Shown: one piece after another, positions 23,915 through 32,409 of the stretch
Numbering within the stretch: the first letter of the stretch is position 1
Layout of the letters: each line of letters begins with the position of its first letter
Source of the DNA: CAYUHJ01 sp964444365
GTDB lineage: Bacteria > Planctomycetota > Planctomycetia > Gemmatales > Gemmataceae
Reading direction: 5' to 3'
Assembly (NCBI GenBank): GCA_964444365.1
Contig: CAYUHJ010000001.1
Coordinates: forward strand, 67,805 to 131,804
DNA: 64,000 bases
Translations under genes and position numbers: made by a program
The notes under the pieces: model-generated
What the model saw: the letters and a program-made list of their open reading frames with translations, nothing else
Databases searched by the model: none
What the model was told of the DNA's origin: nothing

Positions 23915-26900
23915 ATGAACCCGATCGCCTTCGCGCTACGCCACCCCGTCGTCGTCATCGTCGGTGTGATCGGTCTCGTCTGTGCCGGCGGCCTCGCCGC
24001 GAGCCGGCTCCGGGTGGACATCTTTCCGTCGCTGAACCAGCCCGTGATTTACGTCTGCCAGCCCTACGGCGGCATGGACCCGCAGCAGATGGAAGGGTTG
24101 ATCGCGAACTACTACGAGTACCAGATCCTCTACGTGAACGGGATCAAGCACGTCGAGACGAAGAACGCCCAGGGCGTGTGCCTGTGCAAGCTCGTGTTTC
24201 ACCCCGGCACGGACATGGGCGTCGCGATGGCCGAGGTCGTCGCCACCACGAACCGCGCGCGGGCGTTCATGCCCCCCGGCACGGTGTCGCCGTTCATCAC
24301 CCGGTTCGACACCGGCAGCGTTCCGGTCGGTTACCTCGTCATGTCGAGCGAGACGAAGACCATCGCGCAGATCCAGGACCAGGCCTTGTTCAAGGTCCGG
24401 CCGATGTTCGCCGCGATCCCCGGCGTCTCCGCCCCGCCGCCGTTCGGGGGCGGCGTCCGGTCGGTCGTCATCCGCGCCGATCCGGAGCGGCTGCGGGCGT
24501 ACAACGTGTCGGCGGACGAAGTCGTCCAGGCCCTCGCGACGGGGAACTCGATCAACCCGTCGGGTGCGATCCGGGTGCAAGAGCGGATGCCGATCGTGCC
24601 GACGAATTCCCTCGTCGTGTTGCCCGCGGACCTCGGCGAAATCGAGGTCAAGCACGGCATCTACATGCGCGACGTGGTCAAGCGCGACCCGGTCACGGAC
24701 CGGCCGCTGATCGACGACGCGGCCGACATCCTGACCGGCGCGGCGATCGTCAACGGCCGGCGGGCGGTGTACATCCCCGTGACGAAACGCGCCGACGCGA
24801 GCACGCTGGCCGTCATCGCCGGGGTCAAGGACAACCTGCCGCAAATGCAGGCGGCCCTGCCCGATGACATCGCGGTGTCACTGGAAATGGACCAGTCGCC
24901 GTACGTCACGAGCGCCCTGAAGAACGTGGCGTTCGAGGCGGCCCTGTCCGCGGTCCTCGTCGGGCTCATGGTGCTTCTCTTCCTCCGCGACTGGCGGAGC
25001 GTCGTCGTCGTCGTGTTGAACATCCCGCTCGCGCTGACCGCCGCCGTCGTCGGCATCTGGCTGAGCGGCCAGACGATCAACCTGATGACCCTCGGCGGGC
25101 TCGCCCTCGCGGTCGGGATCCTCGTCGACGAGTCCACCGTGGAAGTCGAGAACATCCACGCCCAGATGGGCCGCACGAACTCGGTCGCCCTCGCCGTTCG
25201 CCGCGGGAACCAGGACACGGCCGTGCCGCGACTCCTCGCGATGATGTGCATCCTGGCCGTGTTCGTGCCGGCGTTCTTCATGACCGGTGCCGCCCGCGAA
25301 CTGTTCGCCCCGCTGGCCCTGACGGTCGGGTTCGCGATGGTCGCGAGCTACGTCCTGTCCAGCACGTTCGTCCCCGTGCTGTGTGTCTGGCTGTTGAAGC
25401 ACCGCGTTCACACGGAGCCCTCCGAATCGGGCGTCTTCTCCCGCGTGGTGCGGGGAACCGTCGCGCTGCGCTGGGTCGTCGTGCCGGTGGTGCTCTTCGG
25501 TAGTCTCGCGGCGATCCCGGCGGCGGGCAGTCAGGTCGGCACCGCCATTTTTCCCCAGGTCGACGCGGGGCAGTTCCAGTTCCGGCTGAAGGCCCCGGCC
25601 GGGACGCGGCTGGAGCAGACCGAGGCGATCGCGAACGAGGCCCTCGAAGCGATCAAGCGGGAGGCCGGCCCGGAGAACGTGACGTTCTCGCTGGGCTACG
25701 TCGGGATGGTCCCGACCACGAACCCCGTGCTGAACCTCTACCTCTGGAGCGGCGGCCCGGAGCAGGGGTTGGTCCGCGTCGCCCTCAAGCCGGGGAAGGT
25801 GCCCGTCGAGTCGCTGAAGGCCAAGCTCCGCGAGACGCTGCCGAACCACCTCAAAACGTGGGCCGCGGCGAAGTGGAAGAGCGAGGGCGTCCCGGCGGAC
25901 CGGGCCGAGCGGCGGGCCGGTGACATCGCGCTGTCATTCGAGCCGTCGGACATCGTGAATCAGGTCATGAGCTTCGGCTCGCCGACGCCCGTCGAAGTCG
26001 CCGTGTCCGGGCCGAAGATGGCGGACAACCGCGAGTACGCCGAGAAACTGCGGGCCGAACTCGCAAAGGTGCCCGCCCTTCGGGACTTGCAATACACGCA
26101 ATCGCTGAACTACCCGACGGTCGACGTGAAGTTCGACCGCCTCAAGCTCGCCGCGTCCGGCGTCACCGCCGACCAGGCCGCGAAGGCGGTCGCCCCGTTC
26201 ACGTGGTCGAGCCGCTTTACCGCCCCGAACTACTGGCGCGACCCCGCCTCCGGCATCGGCTATCAGGTGCAGGTCGAAGTTCCGCAGAACCTCGTGAAGT
26301 CTGTGAAAGATCTGGAAACGATCCCCGTCCCCGCCCCGAGCGGCGAGCCGGTCTTGATCCGCGACATCGCCGAGGTGAAGGACGGCACGATGCCCGGCGA
26401 GATTCACCGCTTCAACATGCGCCGCACGGTCACGCTGCAAGCGAACTTCCAGGGGGACGATCTGGGCAGCGTCGCGAAGCAGGTGCGGGCCGCCATCGCC
26501 GCCGCGGGCGACCCGCCGAAGGGCGTGCAGGTCGACGTGCGGGGCCAGATCGCACCGCTGGAGGAGCTTTTTTCGGGGCTCGGCTTCGGGCTCATCGTCG
26601 CCGTCGGCGCGATCCTGCTGATGCTGACGGCGTACTTCCAGTCGATCCGGCTCGCGCTGGTGTCGGTCGCCCCGGTTCCGACCGTGCTACTCGGGGTGCT
26701 GACGGCGTTGCTCCTCACCGGGACGACGGTGAACCTGCAATCCTTCATGGGCGCGATCATGTCCGTCGGGGTCGCCACCGCGAACGCGATCCTGCTGGTG
26801 ACGTTTGCCGAACGCTCCCGCCTCGCGGGGATGTCCGCCCGCGAAGCCGGCGTCGATGCCGCTCGGTCCCGCGTCCGCCCGATTCTGATGACCAGTGCCG

Positions 26901-27133
26901 CGATGATCGCCGGGATGATCCCGATGGCCCTCGGCGGCGACCAGACCGCCCCGCTCGGCCGGGCCGTCATCGGCGGGTTGTTGGCCTCCACTGTGACAAC
27001 GCTCTTCGCATTGCCGGCGATCTTCGCACTTGTGATGGCCCGCGCCGGCGTCGCATCCGCCTCGCTCGACCCGTTCGACCCGGCGAGCCGCCACCACGTT
27101 CCCGAGACACATTCGAGGGTTGAGCATGTGTGA
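23915..27133 (+). CDS. RND efflux pump, inner membrane permease
   Basis: 1072 residues, the usual length for HAE1-type RND pumps. Twelve membrane helices in two halves: one helix at residues 9-30, then five at about 335-480; the second half repeats with ALVSVAPVPTVLLGVLTALL and onward. Helix 4 carries the proton-relay acid in AVGILVDESTVEVENIHAQM. Large porter domains lie at about 35-330 and 545-875. Drives proton-powered export of small molecules or metals. Substrate class is uncertain. The C-terminus overlaps the repeat-containing 5' region of the adaptor gene. Confidence 0.96.
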   Translation: MNPIAFALRHPVVVIVGVIGLVCAGGLAASRLRVDIFPSLNQPVIYVCQPYGGMDPQQMEGLIANYYEYQILYVNGIKHVETKNAQGVCLCKLVFHPGTDMGVAMAEVVATTNRARAFMPPGTVSPFITRFDTGSVPVGYLVMSSETKTIAQIQDQALFKVRPMFAAIPGVSAPPPFGGGVRSVVIRADPERLRAYNVSADEVVQALATGNSINPSGAIRVQERMPIVPTNSLVVLPADLGEIEVKHGIYMRDVVKRDPVTDRPLIDDAADILTGAAIVNGRRAVYIPVTKRADASTLAVIAGVKDNLPQMQAALPDDIAVSLEMDQSPYVTSALKNVAFEAALSAVLVGLMVLLFLRDWRSVVVVVLNIPLALTAAVVGIWLSGQTINLMTLGGLALAVGILVDESTVEVENIHAQMGRTNSVALAVRRGNQDTAVPRLLAMMCILAVFVPAFFMTGAARELFAPLALTVGFAMVASYVLSSTFVPVLCVWLLKHRVHTEPSESGVFSRVVRGTVALRWVVVPVVLFGSLAAIPAAGSQVGTAIFPQVDAGQFQFRLKAPAGTRLEQTEAIANEALEAIKREAGPENVTFSLGYVGMVPTTNPVLNLYLWSGGPEQGLVRVALKPGKVPVESLKAKLRETLPNHLKTWAAAKWKSEGVPADRAERRAGDIALSFEPSDIVNQVMSFGSPTPVEVAVSGPKMADNREYAEKLRAELAKVPALRDLQYTQSLNYPTVDVKFDRLKLAASGVTADQAAKAVAPFTWSSRFTAPNYWRDPASGIGYQVQVEVPQNLVKSVKDLETIPVPAPSGEPVLIRDIAEVKDGTMPGEIHRFNMRRTVTLQANFQGDDLGSVAKQVRAAIAAAGDPPKGVQVDVRGQIAPLEELFSGLGFGLIVAVGAILLMLTAYFQSIRLALVSVAPVPTVLLGVLTALLLTGTTVNLQSFMGAIMSVGVATANAILLVTFAERSRLAGMSAREAGVDAARSRVRPILMTSAAMIAGMIPMALGGDQTAPLGRAVIGGLLASTVTTLFALPAIFALVMARAGVASASLDPFDPASRHHVPETHSRVEHV

Positions 27134-27135
27134 TG

Positions 27136-27243
27136 AGCGTCTTGCCCCCTCCCCCTTGAGGGGGGAGGGTTGGGGTGGGGGTGAGAGGCTCACCACCCAA
27201 GCGACCCCCACCCTCACCCTCCCCCCTCCCAGGGGGAGGGGAC
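27136..27243. repeat. GC-rich inverted repeat at the 5' end of the RND adaptor gene
   Basis: The arms CCCCCTCCCCCTTGAGGGGG (with a short internal stem) and CCCCCCTCCCAGGGGGAGGG form nested hairpins, and GGGTGGGGGTGAG pairs with CTCACC-type sequence across the centre. It is of the same family as the repeats near 8761, 40526, 55881 and 63842. It is open in the adaptor frame. Confidence 0.7.
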
Positions 27244-27251
27244 CAATCCGG

Positions 27252-28562
27252 TTGCTAGCCGTTAAAGTGTTTCTGGTTCTCGGCTGCGCCGGGAAGCCCG
27301 CGCCGCCCCCCGCCGCGGCCCCGGCCGGAACGCCGGTCACGGTCGTTCGCCCCGTGAAGAAGCCGATCACCCGCGTCATCGAGCAACCCGGCACGGTCGA
27401 GCCGACCGAGGAAACCCAGCTCTTCGCAAAACTTCCAGGGTACGTGCAGACGCTCGGGTCAGACGGCGACCGCCGCATCGACATCGGCTGCCGCGTGACG
27501 CGCGGGCAGGAACTCGCCGTCATCGCGATTCCGGAACTGGAGAAGGAAGCGGACCAAAAGGCGTCGCTCGTGAAGCAATCGCGGGCCGAGGTGGTGCAGG
27601 CCAAGAAGTCCCTGGAGGCGGCCGCGGCCGGGGTCGGGCTGGCGGAAGCGACGGTCGCCGAGGCGAAGGCCGGGCTCGGCCGGGCGTCGGCGCTGTACAA
27701 CCGCTGGGAGTCGGAATCGTCGCGGATCGCGGGGCTCGTGCGGTCCGGGGTGATCGACGCCCAGACGCGCGACGAGACGCTGAACCAGTTCCGCGCCGCC
27801 GAGGCAACCCGAGCCGAGGCGACCGCGAAGGTCGCATCCGCGGAAGCCGCCGTGCTGAAGGCGAAGGCCGACCGCGACAAGGCCGTCGCCGACGTGACGG
27901 CGGCCGAGGCCCGGCAGGAGGTCGCCGAGGCGGAAGTCGCCCGGCTCACGGAGCTGAAGAAGTACACCCGCGTGACCGCCCCGTTCGACGGCGTCGTCAC
28001 TCGCCGGGCCGTCAGCACGGGAGATTTCCTGTCCGGCAACGGCAAGGAAGGCATCTTCACCGTGGCCCGGCTCGACCCGGTTCGCGTGGTCGTTCAGGTT
28101 CCGGAAGCGGACGCGGGGTTGGTCGCCGACGGGCTGCCGGTGAAGTTGACTCTGCAAGCACTGGGCGGCCCGGAACTGACCGGGACCGTCGCCCGCACGT
28201 CTTGGTCGCTGTCCGCCGGGTCGCGGACACTTCGCGCCGAGGTGGACGTGCCCAACCCGGACGGCAAAGTCCGGCCGGGGATGTACGCCTACGCCCGCAT
28301 CACCGCGACGTTCCCCGAGGCGTGGGCGGTGCCGGCGGCCGCGGTCGGCAAGGCCGGGGACGACACGATCGTGTACTTCGCGGTGAACGGGAAGGCCGTG
28401 CGAAGCGTCGTGCAACCGCTCCGCGGCGACGGGCAGTTTACGCAACTTCGTCGGTACAAGTCGGCGGGTGCGACGGACTGGACCGACTTCACCGGCACGG
28501 AAACCCTCGCCACCCCTGCTGCCAGCCTGACCGACGGCGCGACGGTTCCGGCCTCCCCTTGA
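27252..28562 (+). CDS. RND efflux periplasmic adaptor, lipoprotein
   Basis: 436 residues if started at TTG 27252, giving a lipoprotein signal LAVKVFLVLGC with lipobox VLGC, then a Pro/Ala-rich linker. GTG 27267 is another option. A longer frame back to ATG 27126 overlaps the pump gene, but it would translate the inverted repeat. HlyD/AcrA family: GTVEPTEETQLFAKLPGYVQ, a long coiled coil of about 110 residues, then VTAPFDGVVTRRAVSTGD, and a beta-barrel with VRVVVQVPEAD. It links pump and TolC across the periplasm. Confidence 0.92.
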   Translation: MLAVKVFLVLGCAGKPAPPPAAAPAGTPVTVVRPVKKPITRVIEQPGTVEPTEETQLFAKLPGYVQTLGSDGDRRIDIGCRVTRGQELAVIAIPELEKEADQKASLVKQSRAEVVQAKKSLEAAAAGVGLAEATVAEAKAGLGRASALYNRWESESSRIAGLVRSGVIDAQTRDETLNQFRAAEATRAEATAKVASAEAAVLKAKADRDKAVADVTAAEARQEVAEAEVARLTELKKYTRVTAPFDGVVTRRAVSTGDFLSGNGKEGIFTVARLDPVRVVVQVPEADAGLVADGLPVKLTLQALGGPELTGTVARTSWSLSAGSRTLRAEVDVPNPDGKVRPGMYAYARITATFPEAWAVPAAAVGKAGDDTIVYFAVNGKAVRSVVQPLRGDGQFTQLRRYKSAGATDWTDFTGTETLATPAASLTDGATVPASP

Positions 28563-28572
28563 GCGAACTGCA

Positions 28573-28995
28573 ATGACGAAGTTGACCCCCGACCCGATCG
28601 ACCATGTCTCCCTCACGGAGTCGGTTCGCACCCCACACTGTGGGGGTGTCGTGCTCTTCCTGGGAACCGTCCGCGACCTGACCGGGGAAGTGGTGACGGC
28701 CCACCTGGACTACGACGCCTACGCACCGATGGCCGAGAAAAAGCTCGCGGACATCGAGGCCGAGGTGCGGGCGAAGTGGCCGGTCGGCGGGGTGGCGATG
28801 GTCCACCGGGTCGGCCGGCTCGAAGTCGGGGACGTGGCCGTGGCGGTCGCGGTCAGTTGCCCGCACCGGGCGGAGGCGTTCGCGGCGTGCCGGTTCGCCA
28901 TCGACGCGGTGAAGGAACTCGTCCCCATCTGGAAGCGCGAGACCGCCCCCGACGGCACCGGCGACTGGGTCCACCCGAACGAGGCTTCCCGATGA
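28573..28995 (+). CDS. moaE: Molybdopterin synthase catalytic subunit MoaE
   Basis: 140 residues. Converts precursor Z to molybdopterin using sulfur from MoaD. Family motifs: GGVVLFLGTVRD, YDAYAPMAEKKLADIE, VHRVGRLEVGDVAVAVAVS, HRAEAFAACRFAIDAVKE and catalytic PIWKRE. No MoaD gene is nearby. It starts 10 bases after the adaptor stop, so it is probably at the end of the efflux transcript, though no functional link is known. Confidence 0.95.
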   Translation: MTKLTPDPIDHVSLTESVRTPHCGGVVLFLGTVRDLTGEVVTAHLDYDAYAPMAEKKLADIEAEVRAKWPVGGVAMVHRVGRLEVGDVAVAVAVSCPHRAEAFAACRFAIDAVKELVPIWKRETAPDGTGDWVHPNEASR

Positions 28996-29288
28996 TTCCG
29001 TGCCCCTGTTGCCGGGCGAGTAACGACGTCGGCCCGACGTGCCGGCGGTGCAGGGCGGACCTGTCGCTGCTGTTCACCCTCGACGCGCGGCGGGACGTCT
29101 TGATCTCGGAAGCCCGACGGCTGGCGGCCGACTCGCCGCGGCAGGCGTTGGGCTACGTGGAGCAGGCGGAAGCTCTGCGACCCGCGCCGGAGTTGCGCCG
29201 GATGCGGGCCGCACTACTGGTTCTGGCGGGGGACTTCGCGGCAGCGGTCCGGTCCCGGCCGCCGGGCGGTTCTCCCCCGGCGGGCTGA
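28992..29288 (+). CDS. Small zinc-ribbon protein
   Basis: 98 residues, start overlapping the moaE stop by 4 bases (ATGA), so translation is coupled. The N-terminus is a zinc ribbon: CPCC and CRRC pairs (MIPCPCCRASNDVGPTCRRC). Residues 30-90 are helical with TPR-like spacing: RQALGYVEQAEALRPAPELR. Function is unknown. It ends head to head with the FG-GAP gene with no gap. Confidence 0.72.
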   Translation: MIPCPCCRASNDVGPTCRRCRADLSLLFTLDARRDVLISEARRLAADSPRQALGYVEQAEALRPAPELRRMRAALLVLAGDFAAAVRSRPPGGSPPAG

Positions 29289-31157
29289 CTACCCCACGAA
29301 CACGCCGGGGTTCACGAACGACGGGTCGGAATAGGTCAGCCACGGGGTGAAGTTGTTCCGCAGCAGGTCGCCGGAGGCGTACACCCGGACGACCCCGCCG
29401 GCCGCCCCGGCCGTCGTGACCGGGCCGTCGCCGGTGATCAGGTCCGGCCAGCCGTCGCGGTCGACGTCGACGGCCGCGACGTAGACCCCGCCGCGGTTGG
29501 AATCGTCCCCGGCGAAGAAGTTGATGATCTGCACGGCCTGGTTCCCGAGCAGTTGCGCCCCGCCGAACACGGTCACGCGGGGGCCGCCGCCGGGGCCGCC
29601 GCCGGCGATGAGGTCGCCGAACCCGTCGCCGTTCAGGTCGGCGGCGGCGACGAACGCGCCGTTGCGGAGCGTGTCCTCGAAGACGAAGAAGTCGTTCACC
29701 AGCCGGGACGGCGGGCCGTTGGCGGACGCGCCGGGGACCGTGAGGCCGTTGAAAATCGCGACCCGCGGGCCGCCGCCGAACCCGGCCGCCACGATCAGAT
29801 CGACCCGGCCGTCGCCGTTGATGTCGCCGAGGGCGGACCGCGCCCCGCCGCGGAAGTTCGGGTCGTCGATGCCGAGGAAGTCCGCGAGGACGTTGCCGGT
29901 CGCCCCGTCGTAGACGAGCACCCGCGGGCCGCCCCCCTCGTCGGGCGTGACGACCACGTCCGCCCGGCCGTCGCCGTTGAGGTCGCCGGCCGCGACGTAG
30001 ACCCCGCCGGTGAACGTCGACTCGAACGGGAACTTCTGGGCGATCTGGGCCCCGGTCGCGCCGTTGAAGACGACGACCTGCGTGGCGACGCCGGGGCCGG
30101 TGCCGTAGATGGTGTCGGCGACGCCGTCCCCGGTCACGTCGGCGGAGGCGACCCGTACCCCGCCGGTGAAGTTCCCGAACGGCACGCCCGGCGCGGGGGT
30201 GAGCCCGGTCGCGGTGACCGTGAACGCACTGGCACCCACACCCGCCCCGGACCCGATGGTGAACCGGCCGACCGCGGTTCCGGGCAACGCCACCGGAGCG
30301 GTCCCCCCGGCGGGCGGCGGCCGGAACCCGCCGCCGGAAACGAACGTCGGGCTGGTCGCGCTCTCCCAGCCGATGTCGCGGAGCACGGCGAAGTCCAGGT
30401 TGGACACCGGCCGCCGCTCGCCGGGGCCGATGGCCGGCACCATCGTGTCCTCCTGGCCGCCGAACTGGGTTCCCTCGCGGAAGTGGTCGACCCCGGCGTT
30501 GAGGGGCACCGGCCCGCCGAACACGGCGGTCGCGTTCGGGCCGACGAAGTTCGTCCCGCTGACGTTCCGGTTAAACGAGTCGGACGCGCCGAACCCGAAG
30601 ATGTGGAGCAGTTCGTGGGTGGCGACGCTGAAGAAGTCGAACTGGTCGGCCGGCGGCGGGGCGGTGCCGAAGTGCCAGTTCGTGGTGCCGCTGAACGTGA
30701 TCAGCCCGCCCCACGGGGCGTAGTCGGTGGCCGGGGTCGCGAGCGCCCCCGCCTGCCCGCGGGCGGAGACGAGGTCCACCCAGGCCGGGTCGCCCGCCAC
30801 GCTGAAGCCGGTCGACGCGATCCCGAGGTCGTCCCCGAAGTTCGCGATCGCGGCGTTGACGTACACGAGCAGTGTGTTCGCGGGAATCGTCAGGTTCGGG
30901 AGGTCGGTGGTGATCCCCGTGGCCGGGTTGGTGAACGACGCCGACCACGTGTTTCCGCCGCCCGGCACGATGGCGGCGAGGGAGTCCGTCAGGCGCGGGC
31001 CGATCGTGGCGGCGGCCTGTTCCAGGGTCGCCCGGCGGGTCGGGTCGCTGAAGAACCCGGACGTGTCGAGGGAGTAGTCGAAGAGGATCGCGACGGGGTT
31101 GTCGCGGGTTTCGAGCAACTCGGCGCACAAGCGAACGCGGCGTGCGGGGCGTGGCAT
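29289..31157 (-). CDS. FG-GAP repeat protein with HExxH metallopeptidase-like domain
   Basis: 622 residues, extracellular. The N-terminus has ELLETRDNPV, like the LE-x-R-x-x-P motif seen in many planctomycete surface proteins. Residues 25-260 hold a zincin-like domain: HELLHIFGFGASDSF with His181, Glu182 and His185. The third ligand position of the usual H-E-x-x-H-x-x-G-x-x-H is Ala191. Residues 280-620 are FG-GAP/integrin-alpha-like blades with Ca-binding loops: DVTGDGVADTIYG, DLNGDGRADVVVT, DINGDGRVDLIVA, DLNGDGFGDLIAG and DVDRDGWPDLITG. Likely binds Ca and acts outside the cell. Confidence 0.9.
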   Translation of the reverse strand: MPRPARRVRLCAELLETRDNPVAILFDYSLDTSGFFSDPTRRATLEQAAATIGPRLTDSLAAIVPGGGNTWSASFTNPATGITTDLPNLTIPANTLLVYVNAAIANFGDDLGIASTGFSVAGDPAWVDLVSARGQAGALATPATDYAPWGGLITFSGTTNWHFGTAPPPADQFDFFSVATHELLHIFGFGASDSFNRNVSGTNFVGPNATAVFGGPVPLNAGVDHFREGTQFGGQEDTMVPAIGPGERRPVSNLDFAVLRDIGWESATSPTFVSGGGFRPPPAGGTAPVALPGTAVGRFTIGSGAGVGASAFTVTATGLTPAPGVPFGNFTGGVRVASADVTGDGVADTIYGTGPGVATQVVVFNGATGAQIAQKFPFESTFTGGVYVAAGDLNGDGRADVVVTPDEGGGPRVLVYDGATGNVLADFLGIDDPNFRGGARSALGDINGDGRVDLIVAAGFGGGPRVAIFNGLTVPGASANGPPSRLVNDFFVFEDTLRNGAFVAAADLNGDGFGDLIAGGGPGGGPRVTVFGGAQLLGNQAVQIINFFAGDDSNRGGVYVAAVDVDRDGWPDLITGDGPVTTAGAAGGVVRVYASGDLLRNNFTPWLTYSDPSFVNPGVFVG

Positions 31158-31232
31158 GGCCGGAGACCTGACGGTTGGGAAGATGTTCGGTCTAGACTAG
31201 CACGGTCGGCCGGGTCGTGCCGGGAAATCCGG

Positions 31233-32258
31233 TCACAGGATGCCCGCCCCGCTGTCCAGGGCGGTCATCTCGGCCGCGGCGCGGTCCGCTTCGATGGCGG
31301 TCTTCTGCCGGTAGACGTGCCCCTTGTCCACGGGCTCGAAGCCCAGCGACTTGCACAGCCCGAGGGCGGCCGGGTCGCCGGACGGGATTTGGAGTTCGGC
31401 GATCCCGAAGAACTGCTCCTGCAGGAACCGGAGCATGTCGAGGAGCATCAACTTCGCGAGCCCCTGCCGCCGCAGGTCCGGGCGGACCTGGACGTCGAAG
31501 ATGCCGGCCGACGGGTAGTTCCACCGCCAGCTGAACCCCTCCAGTTCCCACACCACGGCGCGGGCGGCCGGCAGCCCGGTCAACTTGTCGAACAGCCGCA
31601 ACTCGCTCGGTTCGAGGGTGCCCCAGACGCACTCCTGCCACCAGGACCCGGACTGCGCCCCGCGGAGGAGCAGTTGCACGTCGTACCGCCGGCGGAGCAT
31701 CGAGAACCGGGGGTCGGCCACCGCGAGCGGGACGTCGAGCTTCCGCTGGAACACGAGCCGGGGGAACGCGGGCTCGTACCCGACCGCCCGCAGGAACGGG
31801 TCCGCCTCGGGGTCGGTTTCCAGCACGCCGGGCGAGTTGCTGCCCCCATACAGTCCGAACAGGTAGGGGTTGTACGGGCTCATCGACCCGACCACGACCT
31901 CGGACGCGCCCTTCTGGCGGAGCCACTCCTCCGCCCGGCGGACGAGTTCCCGGCCGACGCCCTGCCGGCGGTGCGACTTCCGGACGACGACGGCCGAGAT
32001 GACGCCGAGGTCCGTGGACAGTTTGTCGAACTGGTCGGTGGGGGCGAACCCGGACAGGACGAAGCCGACGATTTGCCTGGGGTCGTCCTGCTCGGCGACG
32101 ACGACGGCCTCGGCGGAAAAGTAGGGCTTGCTGAACACCCACCGTTCGAGCAGGCCGGGCGTCCGGAGCGGGAAGGTGCCGCGCGAGGCGAGCGCGTCGT
32201 TCCAGACTTCCACCAGGCCGGGCGGGTCGGTGTTTCGGAACCGGCGGTACGTGATCAC
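31233..32258 (-). CDS. Double-domain GNAT acetyltransferase
   Basis: 341 residues with two GNAT folds. First: VISAVVVRKSHRRQGVGREL, with the acetyl-CoA loop R-R-x-G-x-G. Second, about 210-330: FDVQVRPDLRRQGLAKLML and AALGLCKSLGFEPVDKGHVY. Similar tandem-GNAT proteins include mycothiol synthase, but no sequence feature here shows that activity. Both loops look intact, though one domain may be degenerate in catalysis. Confidence 0.9.
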   Translation of the reverse strand: MITYRRFRNTDPPGLVEVWNDALASRGTFPLRTPGLLERWVFSKPYFSAEAVVVAEQDDPRQIVGFVLSGFAPTDQFDKLSTDLGVISAVVVRKSHRRQGVGRELVRRAEEWLRQKGASEVVVGSMSPYNPYLFGLYGGSNSPGVLETDPEADPFLRAVGYEPAFPRLVFQRKLDVPLAVADPRFSMLRRRYDVQLLLRGAQSGSWWQECVWGTLEPSELRLFDKLTGLPAARAVVWELEGFSWRWNYPSAGIFDVQVRPDLRRQGLAKLMLLDMLRFLQEQFFGIAELQIPSGDPAALGLCKSLGFEPVDKGHVYRQKTAIEADRAAAEMTALDSGAGIL

Positions 32259-32344
32259 GGTCGGTTCCTGGGCACCCCCGGCCCGCCCCGCTGAAGCATG
32301 TCAGGGCGAGAGGGCTCCGGTCCGGGCGGTGCGGGGGTCATCCC

Positions 32345-32350
32345 TAATAT
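32345..32350 (+). promoter_or_regulatory. Possible -10 element for the PQQ-propeller gene
   Basis: TAATAT lies 59 bases before the ATG at 32410, in the most AT-rich stretch of that intergenic region. No -35 partner is clear. Confidence 0.3.
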
Positions 32351-32409
32351 AACCACCGGCCGAACCGGGGCAACCGAGCCCCCGCCCGCCCGCCCGAAGG
32401 AATTCCCGC

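Noticed and set aside
29553..32294. A 913-codon plus-strand frame
   Set aside because: It runs antisense to the FG-GAP and double-GNAT genes and shows Arg/Ala/Gly-rich nonsense without motifs.
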